A stretch of 64,000 bases of DNA from JAWVYT01 sp046483065 (GCA_046483065.1 JAWODW010000075.1:1-64000), one strand, 5' to 3'. Numbered from the stretch's first letter, positions 26,513-36,217 are shown. Made by a program: numbers and translations. The notes: a model not told the origin generated them from the sequence alone.

Positions 26513-28714
26513 TCACTCGGTCAGCAGCTCCTTCATCTCCTTGAAGAAGTTGCTCCGGAGTTCCTCGCTCTCCTCGGGTGTGAGGATCTGCTCCGCCGAC
26601 TTCACGTTCAGGTGCTCGTCGGGGAGGTCGTCGAGGTAGCGGCTCGGCTGGGTCTCCAGCTCTTCCCCGCCCCGCTGCCGGGTCAGGCACCGGGACAGCG
26701 TCACTCGCTTTCTCGCGCGCGTGATTCCCACGTAGAGCAGCCGGCGCTCCTCGGCCAACGGGTCGCCGGCAGGCGCCTCGTTGATGGACCGGGCGTGGGG
26801 CAGGATCCCTTCCTCGAGCCCCACCAGGAACACCTCGTCGAACTCGAGCCCCTTGGCGCTGTGCAGCGTCATGAGGACGACGGCGTCCAGCTCCTCGTCA
26901 TCCTCGTCGTCCTCCTCCTGGTCCAGCTTCAGCCGGATCAGCGCGTCGTGGAGCGTGGGCGGCTGCCATCCATCGGGGCCCTCGGGCGCCAGCTGCGGCC
27001 GGCCCTGGTACGACTCCTCGGCGTTCGGGTGGTCGGCCCAGCGCTTCCGCTCGTAGCGGGCGAGGGCGCCCACCAGGTCCTTCAGGTTGTGCACCCGGTG
27101 CTCGTCCTCCGCCACGCTGTCGATGAGCCCCGTCCCGTCCCGGAACAGCTCCAGCGCCCAGCCGGCGATGGGCGTCAGCTTCGACCCCGGCGGGTAGGTG
27201 GCCGTGTGCTCCTCGGCCTTGATCAGCTTCCGCCGGGCCTTCTCGATGAGCGCCTCGAAGTCCTGGACCGCCCGGAGCTGGGGCGAGCCGAAATCGCTGC
27301 CGGTGCCGTCGTCGCCTGAACCACCGCCGGGCCCCCCGCTGCCGGCCAGCTGGCGGAGCGTCTTGCAGAACCCCTGGCCCTGCGCTCGCGCCCGGTCGGC
27401 CAGCCGCATGACCGTGGTCCGGCCGATCCCGCGGGTCGGTACGTTGATGATGCGGCGGACGGCGATCTCGTCGTTGGGGTGGGCGATGGCCCGGAGATAC
27501 GCGACGCCGTCGGCGACCTCCTTCCGGTCGAAGAACCCGGTGCTGCCCACCACGCGGTAGGGGATGTCGCGCTCTCGCATGGCCTCCTCCAGCGGTCGGC
27601 CCTGGAGGTTGGTCCGGTAGAGGACGGCGTAGTCCCTCCAGTCGGTGCCGTGGCGGTAGCGACGGAGCCCGATTTCCTTCGCGACGGTCCCGGCCTCCTT
27701 CGTCTCGTTCTCGTGCTCGTAGACGTCCACCGGCTCGCCGATGGGGTTCTCCGTCCGGAGCGTCTTCTCGTGCCGGTGCGGATTCTCGGCGATCACCGCG
27801 CTGGCCACCGCCAGGATCCGCTTCGTGCTCCGGTAGTTCTGCTCCAGCTGGATCACCTCGGCGCCGGGGAAATGGCGCTCGAACTCGAGGATGTTCCGGA
27901 CATCGGCGCCACGGAAGGCGTAAATCGATTGGTCGTCGTCGCCCACCACGCACAGGTTCCGCCGGCCGCCGGCCAGGTGGCGCGCCATGTCGAGCTGGAC
28001 GCCGTTGGTGTCCTGGTACTCGTCGATCATGACGTATTTCCACCGCTTCCAGACCGCTCGACGGACCTCCTCGTCCTCCTCGAGCAGCTTCCTGGGCAGC
28101 AGCAGCAGGTCGTCAAAGTCCACGGCGCCGCACGCCCGCAGCACGTCCCGGTACTTCGGGTACACGTCGGCGCACAAGATCGCGTAGTCATCGGCCCGGG
28201 TCCCCTCGCCCGGATCCGCCATGACCTCCCGCCGGGCGGCAGCCGGCGAAACGCCCCGGGTCTTCCAGTCCGAGATCTGCCGGAGCACCCGCTGCAGGTC
28301 GAACGCGTCGTCGTCCACGTGGACCTCGGCCGCCGCCTGCTTCAGCGCGCCGAGCTGATCCCGGGTGTCGTAGATGGCGAACCGCTTCGGCAGCTCCAGC
28401 CGCTCCCCGTGCTCCCGGAGGATCCGGACACCCAGGGAGTGGAACGTGGAGAGGACCACGTCCTTCGCCGCATCGCCGGCGAACGCGGCCACCCGCTCCT
28501 TCATCTCGTCGGCCGCCTTGTTGGTGAACGTCACCGCCAGGATCTTACGCGGCTCGGCCTTGCCGGACTTGATGAGGTGCACGATCCGGTGGACCAGCAT
28601 CTTGGTTTTTCCGGACCCGGCGCCGGCCAGGACCAGCACAGGGCCGTCCGTCTGAAGGACGGCCCGGCGCTGCTCGGGGTTGAGTCCGCGGAGGTGGGCT
28701 TCGGGGCTTGGCAC
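26513..28714 (-). CDS. uvrD: UvrD/PcrA-type superfamily 1 DNA helicase
   Basis: A helicase of about 733 residues. It unwinds DNA 3'-5' in nucleotide-excision and mismatch repair and removes RecA or RNA polymerase. Motif Ia region and Walker A read LAGAGSGKTKML (Lys36); motif II reads MIDEYQDTN; motif III is VGDDDQSIYAFRGAD; motif IV LEQNYRST; motif V-VI TLHSAKGLEFDEVFL and VGITRARKR. No ATG lies near the family N-terminus, so GTG at 28714 (protein beginning PSPEAHLRGLNPEQ) is chosen. The open frame extends to 28945, but that stretch crosses an inverted-repeat element and is not convincing protein. Confidence 0.92.
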   Translation of the reverse strand: MPSPEAHLRGLNPEQRRAVLQTDGPVLVLAGAGSGKTKMLVHRIVHLIKSGKAEPRKILAVTFTNKAADEMKERVAAFAGDAAKDVVLSTFHSLGVRILREHGERLELPKRFAIYDTRDQLGALKQAAAEVHVDDDAFDLQRVLRQISDWKTRGVSPAAARREVMADPGEGTRADDYAILCADVYPKYRDVLRACGAVDFDDLLLLPRKLLEEDEEVRRAVWKRWKYVMIDEYQDTNGVQLDMARHLAGGRRNLCVVGDDDQSIYAFRGADVRNILEFERHFPGAEVIQLEQNYRSTKRILAVASAVIAENPHRHEKTLRTENPIGEPVDVYEHENETKEAGTVAKEIGLRRYRHGTDWRDYAVLYRTNLQGRPLEEAMRERDIPYRVVGSTGFFDRKEVADGVAYLRAIAHPNDEIAVRRIINVPTRGIGRTTVMRLADRARAQGQGFCKTLRQLAGSGGPGGGSGDDGTGSDFGSPQLRAVQDFEALIEKARRKLIKAEEHTATYPPGSKLTPIAGWALELFRDGTGLIDSVAEDEHRVHNLKDLVGALARYERKRWADHPNAEESYQGRPQLAPEGPDGWQPPTLHDALIRLKLDQEEDDEDDEELDAVVLMTLHSAKGLEFDEVFLVGLEEGILPHARSINEAPAGDPLAEERRLLYVGITRARKRVTLSRCLTRQRGGEELETQPSRYLDDLPDEHLNVKSAEQILTPEESEELRSNFFKEMKELLTE

Positions 28715-28774
28715 GGCGCCGAAGGTAGCGGGACGGACGGAAGACTGTCCAGTGCTTTGCGGACGAGCTTTGCG

Positions 28775-28933
28775 GACGACGCACCAGTCACCAGTTTCTA
28801 CCCATAGCGACATGGCCGCGGGGGGCATGCCGGCGAATCGATGCATTTCCTGTCGTTTCCGGGCGCCACCCAGCCTTTCAGTCCTTTTCGCCTCCCATAC
28901 AAAACCCGTCAAACTGGTGACTGGTGCGACGTC
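28775..28933. repeat. 159-bp element with 23-bp terminal inverted repeats
   Basis: The left arm (28775-28797) and right arm (28911-28933) are inverted copies matching at 22 of 23 positions. Each arm contains CACCAGT twice in tandem (CACCAGTCACCAGT). The 113-base interior is not obviously coding. The element fills the gap upstream of uvrD and of the small gene at 29022. It looks like a non-autonomous element or a long RNA hairpin. Confidence 0.85.
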
Positions 28934-29021
28934 TTGAGGTCCCACGTCTTGGAGGTCCCTCGGGCTTGCGATCCCGGAGGCAGCCGCTACGTTTCCTGCG
29001 TCTCAAGCCCCCTATCCGAAC

Positions 29022-29264
29022 ATGTCCGACAACTCGCCCTCACCGGCGGCCCGTGCGCAGGCCGCCCGCGGCATCACGATCCTCATCGCCCTCCAGGAAG
29101 CCCGCGACGAGCGGCAGCAGGTCCTGAGGGAGCTCCGCAACAAGCTGTTCGTCTCCAGCACCGATCCGCGCCGGCAGCGGTTGATGGAGTGCCAGGAGGA
29201 CCTGGCCCACCAGATCCATGAGCTCGACGCCTCGCTCGGTCCGGAGCCGCTCCCCGGCAGCTAA
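29022..29264 (+). CDS. Small conserved-looking hypothetical protein
   Basis: An 80-residue charged protein, mainly helical, with a QEARDERQQVLRELRNKLF segment that may form a coiled coil. There is no signal peptide or membrane segment. No family is recognised and no strong Shine-Dalgarno is visible. It lies between uvrD (divergent) and the DUF819 gene (same strand, 155 bases on). Confidence 0.5.
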   Translation: MSDNSPSPAARAQAARGITILIALQEARDERQQVLRELRNKLFVSSTDPRRQRLMECQEDLAHQIHELDASLGPEPLPGS

Positions 29265-29419
29265 CCCCGGAGGGGCGTGATGGTGATCCACGCCCGAAGT
29301 CATGCAGTCGACGGTTCGAGCCCGGCACCCGAGGACGCGCGTGCGAGCCGCAGCGTCGACAACCCCAACAGGGCCGGCCCCTCGCGTCGCCGCAGGAGAG
29401 CCCATATTTTGCCCCCCCT

Positions 29420-30685
29420 ATGCAAGAAAATATCGCGCAAACCAGCCCGCTCATCACCAACGATGCCGTTGTCCTGGGCATCCTGTTGGTCATCCTCGCC
29501 GCCGTGTTCCATACGTCGCACAGCGACAAGCCCGGCTGGCAGAAGTTCTACAAGTACGTTCCGGCGCTTCTGCTCTGCTACTTCCTCCCGTCGGTGGTGG
29601 CCACGCTGGGGATCATCTCGGGCGAGGTGTCGAACCTGTACTTCGTATCGTCGCGATACCTCCTGCCGGCGAGCCTGGTCCTGTTGACGCTCAGCATCGA
29701 CATCAAGGGCATGGTCCGGCTGGGGCCGAAGGCCATCATCATGTTCGTGACGGGTACCGCAGGGATCGTGATTGGCGGTCCGCTGGCGCTCCTGCTCTTC
29801 TCGTGGGTCAGCCCGGACGCCCTCGGGGGTGCGGGGCCCGACGCGATCTGGCGTGGGATGACCACGGTGGCGGGGAGCTGGATCGGCGGCGGCGCGAACC
29901 AGACGGCCATGAAGGAGGTCTTCGAGGTCGGCGACCAGATCTTCTCGGTGATGGTGGCGGTGGACGTGCTGGTAGCGAACGTCTGGCTGGCGGTGCTGCT
30001 GTACGCGGCGGGCGAATCGGATGCCATCGACCGGAAGCTGGGGGCCGACAACTCGGCCATCGAGCAGTTGAAGACCACCATGGCGGAGTACCAGGCGAAG
30101 GTGGCGCGGATCCCCAACCTGGCGGACCTCATGAAGATCCTGGCCGTGGGCTTCGGCCTCACGGCCCTGGCCCATTTCGGCGCCGACCTGATCGCACCGT
30201 GGATCGGAGAGAACCTGCCGCAGCTCGATCGGCTGAGCCTCACCAGCCCGTTCTTCTGGATCGTGGTCATCGCCACCACGGGCGGCATGATCCTGTCGTT
30301 CACCGGGCTCCGGCAGCTCGAGGGCGCCGGTGCGTCACGGGTGGGTTCGGCCCTGCTCTACGTGCTCATCGCCTCCATCGGGATGAACATGAACCTCATG
30401 GCCATCTTCGAGAACCCGGAGCTCTTCCTGGTCGGCTTCATCTGGATCTCGGTCCACGCCGCCCTGTTGATCGTGGTGGCCATCCTCATCAAGGCGCCCG
30501 TCTTCTTCCTGGCCGTGGGCAGCCAGGCCAACGTGGGTGGGGCCGCGTCGGCACCCATCGTGGCCTCCGCCTTCCACCCGGCGCTCGCCACGGTGGGCGT
30601 GCTCCTGGCCGTCTTCGGATACGCCCTGGGCACCTACGCCGCCTGGTTCTGCGGCCAGGTCATGCGGGTGGTGGCCGGGGGCTGA
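29420..30685 (+). CDS. DUF819-family integral membrane protein
   Basis: A 421-residue membrane protein with about 11-12 helices, matching the DUF819/YjcL family. Marks are SSRYLLPASLVLLTLSIDIKG, GSWIGGGANQTAMKEVFEV, GASRVGSALLYVLIASIGMNMNL and SQANVGGAASAPIVASAFHP. The paired half-repeats resemble those of sodium- or proton-coupled carriers, but the substrate of the family is unknown. The gene stands alone with about 155 bases upstream. Confidence 0.88.
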   Translation: MQENIAQTSPLITNDAVVLGILLVILAAVFHTSHSDKPGWQKFYKYVPALLLCYFLPSVVATLGIISGEVSNLYFVSSRYLLPASLVLLTLSIDIKGMVRLGPKAIIMFVTGTAGIVIGGPLALLLFSWVSPDALGGAGPDAIWRGMTTVAGSWIGGGANQTAMKEVFEVGDQIFSVMVAVDVLVANVWLAVLLYAAGESDAIDRKLGADNSAIEQLKTTMAEYQAKVARIPNLADLMKILAVGFGLTALAHFGADLIAPWIGENLPQLDRLSLTSPFFWIVVIATTGGMILSFTGLRQLEGAGASRVGSALLYVLIASIGMNMNLMAIFENPELFLVGFIWISVHAALLIVVAILIKAPVFFLAVGSQANVGGAASAPIVASAFHPALATVGVLLAVFGYALGTYAAWFCGQVMRVVAGG

Positions 30686-30723
30686 CGGCGGCCCGTCGGT
30701 ATCCGTCTATTCATCGGACGCCG

Positions 30724-30968
30724 CTAGCGGTAGCCGTCGATGTTCCGCCCCAGCCAGATGTCCCGCTCCACGTGCCACACGTCGTTTTCGAGCCGTGGGG
30801 AATAGACGCCGGTGTCATCCGTGTAGTACGCGTACACGATGATGCCGGGCGCCGGCTCACCGTCGTGTGGTACACCGTGCCCGTGATCGTCAGCAGCTCG
30901 CCGGGCTCGTTTCCGGCCGCCAGACGGGTATGCGACGGGATCGAATCGGGGATCCCGATCAATGGCAT
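30724..30968 (-). pseudogene. Frameshifted remnant, intradiol dioxygenase-like
   Basis: The frame from 30968 reads PDSIPSHTRLAAGNEPGEL then LTITGTVYH, and an adjacent frame continues DGEPAPGIIVYAYYTDDTG to a stop at 30724-30726. Joined, this gives the GTVYxxDGxPAPGxxVYxYxTD core of the small intradiol ring-cleavage dioxygenase-like proteins. One frameshift separates the two parts. The catalytic C-terminal half is missing, so this is a decayed fragment. It occupies most of the 391-base gap between the DUF819 gene and the BNR gene. Confidence 0.6.
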
Positions 30969-30983
30969 CTAGGGTGAATGTGA

Positions 30984-31015
30984 GAGGGGGCGCGCCGTAG
31001 TGGGCACGCCCCCTC
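30984..31015. terminator. Hairpin GAGGGGGCG/CGCCCCCTC
   Basis: A perfect nine-pair stem with a 14-base loop lies between convergent units (the DUF819 gene and the BNR protein gene). It has no T-tract on the plus strand; a bidirectional terminator is plausible. Confidence 0.5.
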
Positions 31016-31076
31016 GCTCACACCGGTCCCTCAGACGGCCGTCCGGTCAAACGCCGGTCGTGCCATCGGTCCCGGC

Positions 31077-34000
31077 TCAGCCGCCGCCCATCCCCTCGAT
31101 GGGCGGTGCCCCCGTGGCTTCGAGCGCGTCGTGCAGCGATGGCACCACCTCATCGGCGTAGCGCTCGATCTCGGCCCGGATCGGGGCCAGCTCAGCCTGC
31201 CCGACCCGCACCGACTGCCGGTGCATCTCCGTGGGGCCGTACGTGGTGCTCAACCCCCGATATCCAACGGAAAGACGGCTCGACGGCGTCGGCGGGCCGC
31301 GCTCGCCCACCTCACGCTTCGCCTCGCTCCCCCGCAGCTGCTCGCGCAGCCCCAGCAGCTCGAGACGGGTGTCGTAGAGGCGGCTCGTGAGCTCCGCATC
31401 CGGACGGTCCGCCCGGCTCAGCGCGATCTGCATCGCTTCGACCTTCTGGATCTGCTCCTGGAGCAGGTCGTTCACGCGCGTCATCTCGTGGGCGAACGCC
31501 TCGACCTCTTCGCGGAACGCGGCCACCACATCCGCGGGCACCCGCTCGAGCGCGCCCTCGAACGCGGGCTCGACCTCGAACTCCATCGGCCCGGCCAACT
31601 CGGTGACCTCGCCCTGCTCGATCTTGATCAACGTGGCCGTGTACGTGTCGGGCAGGACCATGAAGCCACCACCCCAGCCGCCGTCTTCGCCGAGTCCGAT
31701 CATGGCGTTGGACGAGTACTCCAGATCCCAGTCTATGCGATGGACCCCGGCGGACGCCGGGCCGTTCACACGATTGATGACCAGCCCGTTCCGGTCCCGA
31801 ATCACGACCTGGACCATCGGGCCCTGCTCGCGTATCTCGGCCTCGAGCGCGTCCCAGCCGGGGAACGGCACATCACGCCCTTCCTCGATGGCCCGCTCCC
31901 GCTCCTGGCGCTCGGCCTCCAGCGACGGGTAGCCGTCCCGCAGCCAGTAGGTGAACACGGCGCCGAACGGCGGGTTGTCCGCCGTCCACTGCTGCGCGCC
32001 CTGGGAGTGCTGCACGCTCTGCGGCTCGTACCAGAGCGCCGGCCGGGTGTCGAACAGCATCGCCTCGCCGTTCAGCCCGTCGGCGCCCTCCCGCAGCGGC
32101 GTGTAGTCATCCAGGACGAAGATCCCGCGCCCGAACGACGCGGCCACCACGTCCTCCATCTCCCGCTGGATCACGATGTCGCGGAAGGAGATGGTCGGCG
32201 TGCCCGGCAGCTCCGTCCACTCCTCGCCGCCGTTCACGGTGAAGAAGACGCCGAACTCGGTGGCGGCGAACAGCAGGTCCGGATCGATGTGGTCCTGGAC
32301 CACGCGCCACGTCAGGTGCCGGTCCGGGAGGTTGCCGGTGATGGACGTCCACGACTGGCCCCGGTTGGTGCTCTTGACGATGTATGGCGAGAAGTCGCCG
32401 TTCTTGTGGTTGTCGAGCGCCGCGTAGACGGTGTTCGGGTCGTGGTGGCTGGCCTTGACGTCGTTCACGAACGCCATGTCCGGCACGTTCGCCATGTCGC
32501 CCACCTCGATCCGGCGCCAGTTCTCACCGCCATCCTCGGTGACCCAGAACAGGCCGTCATCGGTGCCGGCGTAGATCAGGTTCTCATCCAGCGGGCTCTC
32601 GCCGATGGACGTGACGGTGTTGTAGTTCGACATGGCGCCCACGTCCCACGCCGCGTCCCAGCTCTGGACGTGGCCCATGATGGGCAGTGCGAGCCGCTCC
32701 TGGCTCCGGGTCAGGTCGCCGGAGATCGGCGTCCAGCTGTTGCCCCGGTCGTCGCTCCGCCAGACCCGGTACGACGCGTGGTAGATCCGCGTCGGCTGGT
32801 GGAAGCTGACCTCGATGGGCGCGTCCCAGTTGAACCGCTCGAACCCCTCGCCTTCCCTCGCCTGCGGCTGGATGTAGACCGCCTCGCCCGTGGTCCGGTC
32901 GGTCCGCCACAGCACGCCCTGCTGGAACTCGCCGTAGTGGATGTTCGGGTTGCCCGGCTCCACGGCCTGGTCGTGCCCGTCGGCGCCCAGCGTGTGGAAC
33001 CAGTCCTGGTTCCGGATCCCGTAGTCGAAATGCGTCCGAGCCGGCCCGCGGTTCGACCCGTTGTCCTGGGTCCCGCCATACACCTTGTAGAACGGCGTGT
33101 CGTCATCCACGGCGATCTTGTAGTACTGCATCACCGGGAGGTTGGTCACGTACCGCCACGTCTCCATGTCGTCGAACGTCTCGTACAGCCCGCCGTCGGT
33201 GCCGAACAGGATGTAGTCGGGATCGTCCTTCCGGAACGCGATGGCGTGGTCATCGCCGTGCTTGTTCCGGTTGTTGAGACCGTAATAGGTCTCGAAGTGG
33301 TCGTCGCTGACCAGCGTGGTGGCGCTCACCAGCCAGAGCCGCCCGAACTCGTGCGGCGAGGCGTATAGCTCCTGGTAGTAGTGAGGGCCGGTGGCACCCG
33401 ACACGGCATCGGACATCTTCCGCCACGACTCGCCCCGGTCCTCGCTCATCCACACGCCGCCCTCGGTCCGGATCGTCTCGATGGCCGCGTAGACGATGTC
33501 CGGCTTCTGCGGCGAGATGGCCAGCCCGATCTTCCCCAGCGGACCGCCCGGCAGCCCCGTCCGGAGCCGGTCCCACGTCTCGCCGCCGTCCTCGCTCTTC
33601 CAGACGCCCGAGCCGGGGCCGCCGCCCATGTACGCGGCAACGGTACGGTGCCGGTCCCATGTGGCCGCGTAGAGCCGGTCCGGGTTGCGCGGGTCGATGA
33701 CGACGTCCGTCGCACCCGTCCATCCGTCGTCACCCAGTACCTTCCGCCACGTCTCGCCGCCGTCGGTGGTCTTGTACAGACCCCGCTGGTCGCCGGACCT
33801 CCAGAGCGGGCCCTGGGCCGCGACCCAGACCACGTCCGAGTCCTCCGGGTGCACGATGATCGTGGACAGGTGCTCGCTGTTCTCGAGCCCCATGTTCTGC
33901 CACGTCCGGCCGCCGTCGGTCGACTTGTAGATCCCGTCGCCGTAGCCCACGTGCCGGCCGCCCACGTCCTCGCCCGTGCCCACCCAGATCACGTCCGGGG

Positions 34001-34304
34001 CGCTAGGGTCGATGGCCACCGACCCGATGCTGTACGACGACTCGTTGTCGAAGATCGGCTCCCACGTGGTCCCGGCGTTCGTCGTCTTCCACACGCCGCC
34101 TGAGCCCACGGCCACATAGATGATGCTCTCGTCGTGCGGGTGGAAGTCGATGTCGGCGATCCGGCCGCTGTTGAGCGCCGGACCGATGTTGCGAAGCTGA
34201 ATGCCGGACAGCCGCGCGTCGGTGAGGGAGGTCTGCTGCGCCATCGCCGGACCGGCGAGGAGCAGGAGGAACAGGGTCGTGAACAGCGTCGCAAGCTTTC
34301 TCAT
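31077..34304 (-). CDS. Secreted sortilin/BNR-repeat propeller protein
   Basis: A protein of about 1,075 residues with a signal peptide (MRKLATLFTTLFLLLLAG...AMAQ). Residues about 30-750 carry many BNR/Asp-box repeats of the form SxDxGxTW (for example KTTNAGTTWEPIF and KSTDGGRTWQNMG), giving one or two large VPS10/sortilin-like propellers. The C-terminal 300 residues include an Ig-like stretch and a helical region. Proteins of this plan are abundant in Gemmatimonadota, Acidobacteria and Bacteroidetes; substrate binding or glycan hydrolysis has been proposed, and the true role is unknown. ATG at 34304 is preferred to the TTG at 34319. Confidence 0.88.
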   Translation of the reverse strand: MRKLATLFTTLFLLLLAGPAMAQQTSLTDARLSGIQLRNIGPALNSGRIADIDFHPHDESIIYVAVGSGGVWKTTNAGTTWEPIFDNESSYSIGSVAIDPSAPDVIWVGTGEDVGGRHVGYGDGIYKSTDGGRTWQNMGLENSEHLSTIIVHPEDSDVVWVAAQGPLWRSGDQRGLYKTTDGGETWRKVLGDDGWTGATDVVIDPRNPDRLYAATWDRHRTVAAYMGGGPGSGVWKSEDGGETWDRLRTGLPGGPLGKIGLAISPQKPDIVYAAIETIRTEGGVWMSEDRGESWRKMSDAVSGATGPHYYQELYASPHEFGRLWLVSATTLVSDDHFETYYGLNNRNKHGDDHAIAFRKDDPDYILFGTDGGLYETFDDMETWRYVTNLPVMQYYKIAVDDDTPFYKVYGGTQDNGSNRGPARTHFDYGIRNQDWFHTLGADGHDQAVEPGNPNIHYGEFQQGVLWRTDRTTGEAVYIQPQAREGEGFERFNWDAPIEVSFHQPTRIYHASYRVWRSDDRGNSWTPISGDLTRSQERLALPIMGHVQSWDAAWDVGAMSNYNTVTSIGESPLDENLIYAGTDDGLFWVTEDGGENWRRIEVGDMANVPDMAFVNDVKASHHDPNTVYAALDNHKNGDFSPYIVKSTNRGQSWTSITGNLPDRHLTWRVVQDHIDPDLLFAATEFGVFFTVNGGEEWTELPGTPTISFRDIVIQREMEDVVAASFGRGIFVLDDYTPLREGADGLNGEAMLFDTRPALWYEPQSVQHSQGAQQWTADNPPFGAVFTYWLRDGYPSLEAERQERERAIEEGRDVPFPGWDALEAEIREQGPMVQVVIRDRNGLVINRVNGPASAGVHRIDWDLEYSSNAMIGLGEDGGWGGGFMVLPDTYTATLIKIEQGEVTELAGPMEFEVEPAFEGALERVPADVVAAFREEVEAFAHEMTRVNDLLQEQIQKVEAMQIALSRADRPDAELTSRLYDTRLELLGLREQLRGSEAKREVGERGPPTPSSRLSVGYRGLSTTYGPTEMHRQSVRVGQAELAPIRAEIERYADEVVPSLHDALEATGAPPIEGMGGG

Positions 34305-34539
34305 GACGGGATCGGGCAAGAGTCACGTTGTCGCTTCTGGGACCGCGCCCGCGAGGAGCGCGGAGAGAAGAAACTACAGGCGGCGCGTGCCGGGCACAAA
34401 TGAGGGCTGTTCCAGACGCCGGCGGCGTGACTGCTGTGCACTCGATGACCGGAGCACGGGCCACCGCTCGTCTCATCCCACCATTCCCCTGCCCCGATCC
34501 GTCGTCCAGAGTTGATGCGTCTTCAACACGGAGGTGAAC

Positions 34540-34908
34540 ATGTCCAACCGGTACGGTATCGACCTGAAGGAGCTGCGGGCCCAGTGGCTCGCCACGCACA
34601 GAGAGGATCTCGACGAGATCGGACACTACGCCGTCGCCATGGAGCTCGGCGACCTGGAGCTCCTCATGGATCCCCGGCTGTTCTACGGTCCACCGCGGCT
34701 CCTGGTCCGACGCGAAGCCAGGACGGCCGAGATCTGGCTGGACGAGGAGGACCTGCATTTCACGCGGTCGGGTCCCTTCACCGAACCCGAGCGGCGCCGG
34801 ATCCTCGAGCAGGTCGAAGAGAACCTGGACGAGCTCACGTGGAGGTGGTTCTCCTACCGCGAGGATTTCAAGCGAGGCCGGCTGGCCCGAAATCCCATGA
34901 CGTGGTGA
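34540..34908 (+). CDS. Hypothetical acidic cytoplasmic protein
   Basis: A 122-residue soluble protein with GGAGGT 6 bases before the ATG. It is rich in charged residues and Trp/Tyr, with YAVAMELGDLELLMDPRLFY and a C-terminal RRILEQVEENLDELTWRWF helix. No family is recognised. It is divergent from the BNR gene and converges on the DUF2905 gene. Confidence 0.6.
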   Translation: MSNRYGIDLKELRAQWLATHREDLDEIGHYAVAMELGDLELLMDPRLFYGPPRLLVRREARTAEIWLDEEDLHFTRSGPFTEPERRRILEQVEENLDELTWRWFSYREDFKRGRLARNPMTW

Positions 34909-34984
34909 AGCGCGGATCAACAGTGGGGGCCACCGCCGTCAACGCCGGGCCGGCGGGCGCGTCGAGGAGACGACGGCAGCTTCT

Positions 34985-35212
34985 CTACTCGCCCAGGAGC
35001 CGCCGAACGATCCAGGCGATGGCGGTCAGCGCCACCGAGAGCAGGATCATGGACGTGAGCGGGATGTACACGCGCGTGTCCCCGGACTCATACCGGATGT
35101 CGCCCGGCAGCCGCCCGAACCAGTCGAGCCCGCCGATCCAGAGCACCGCCCCGAGGACCGCCAGGGCGACTCCCACGAGGAGCATGAGCGGACCGATCTG
35201 GTCACCGCTCAC
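34985..35212 (-). CDS. DUF2905 two-helix membrane protein
   Basis: A 75-residue inner-membrane protein with two helices flanking the conserved DWFGRLPGDIRYESGDTRVYIPL, which defines DUF2905. Function unknown. The GTG start overlaps the ATPase stop by four bases (GTGA), so it is translationally coupled to the ArsA-like gene. The placement suggests a membrane partner for the ATPase. Confidence 0.85.
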   Translation of the reverse strand: MSGDQIGPLMLLVGVALAVLGAVLWIGGLDWFGRLPGDIRYESGDTRVYIPLTSMILLSVALTAIAWIVRRLLGE

Positions 35213-36159
35213 GGTGCATTCCCGAGCCGCCGCAGCGCCGGCACCCCCACCACGTCCTCCTCCCGGAGCGGAACGGTCCACCGCTCCAACCCGCCGAGAT
35301 CCCGGTCGATCATGGCGAGGTATTGGGCCTCCCGCTCCCGGCGCCGGGCCAGGAACTCGCCGTCGGCTTCCGCGGGGAGCACCCGGTTGACCACCAGCCC
35401 CGTGACCGGGATCCCGTAGCGGTCCAGCGCGTCCACGGCCCGGCGGGTCTCCAGGATCGGCAGCCGCTCGGGGATCACCACGAACAGGAACCCGGCCCGG
35501 GCCGGGTCGGTGACGATGGCGCGGGCGTCCCGGAAGCGGGCCTGCCGCCGCTCGAGGGCCTCCAGCACGGGATCGGCGGGCTCGTCCTTCCGATCGCTCC
35601 CGGCCGCGGCACCCGCTACGTTGCGCCACATCTTGCCCAGCGACGCGAGCTTCCGGCGCCGGGCCACCAGCCCGGCCACCCACCCCTCCATGGCCTCCGG
35701 CAGCCCGAGCAGCCGGAGCGTGTGACCGGTGGGCGCGGTGTCGAAGATGACGCGGTCGTAGTCGTCGCCGGCCCGGGGCATGAGGCGGGCGAACCGGTCG
35801 AAGAGCGCAGCCTCCTCGGCGCCAGGCGAGACCCGGGCCACGTCCACCTCCCGTTCGATCTCCTTCAGCATCCGCGGCGAGGCGACGTCGCGGATCCGTT
35901 CCTTCACGTCGGCGATGTAGGCGTCGGCCTCCCGGCGGGGATCGATCTCCATGGCGTCCAGCCCGTCGGTCACCGGGGCCGGCTCGGGGCCCAGCTGCGT
36001 GCCCAGCACATCGGACGTGGAATGGGCCGGATCCGTCGAGACCAGGAGCGTGCGCTCGCCGGCGTCAGCGGACGCGACGGCGAGGGCGGCGGCAATCGTC
36101 GTCTTGCCCACGCCCCCCTTCCCGCCCACGAACGTCACGGGCCGGATCGGCAGGCTCAT
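35209..36159 (-). CDS. ArsA/Get3-family ATPase lacking cysteines
   Basis: A 316-residue single-domain ArsA/Get3-type ATPase. The deviant P-loop is GGKGGVGKTT (residues 12-21), switch I is STDPAHST, and the A-loop region reads FDTAPTGHTLRLL. The protein contains no cysteine at all, so it cannot bind arsenite in the way ArsA does and is closer to a Get3-like targeting or chaperone ATPase. It sits between a CC-star protein gene upstream and DUF2905 downstream on one strand. ATG at 36159 begins just before the P-loop, as normal for the family. Confidence 0.88.
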   Translation of the reverse strand: MSLPIRPVTFVGGKGGVGKTTIAAALAVASADAGERTLLVSTDPAHSTSDVLGTQLGPEPAPVTDGLDAMEIDPRREADAYIADVKERIRDVASPRMLKEIEREVDVARVSPGAEEAALFDRFARLMPRAGDDYDRVIFDTAPTGHTLRLLGLPEAMEGWVAGLVARRRKLASLGKMWRNVAGAAAGSDRKDEPADPVLEALERRQARFRDARAIVTDPARAGFLFVVIPERLPILETRRAVDALDRYGIPVTGLVVNRVLPAEADGEFLARRREREAQYLAMIDRDLGGLERWTVPLREEDVVGVPALRRLGNAP

Positions 36160-36217
36160 GCCCGTACCCCGCGCGGCGACGGCGTCGCCTGGCTGAATCC
36201 CGGCCACGACCCGACCC

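Noticed and set aside
28715..28945. N-terminal extension of UvrD up to 28945
   Set aside because: The stretch contains the inverted-repeat element and has no helicase homology; the GTG at 28714 fits the family N-terminus.
35209..36159. Arsenite-efflux ATPase ArsA
   Set aside because: No cysteines are present and no arsB, arsC or arsR is nearby, so the arsenite-pump role is not supported.
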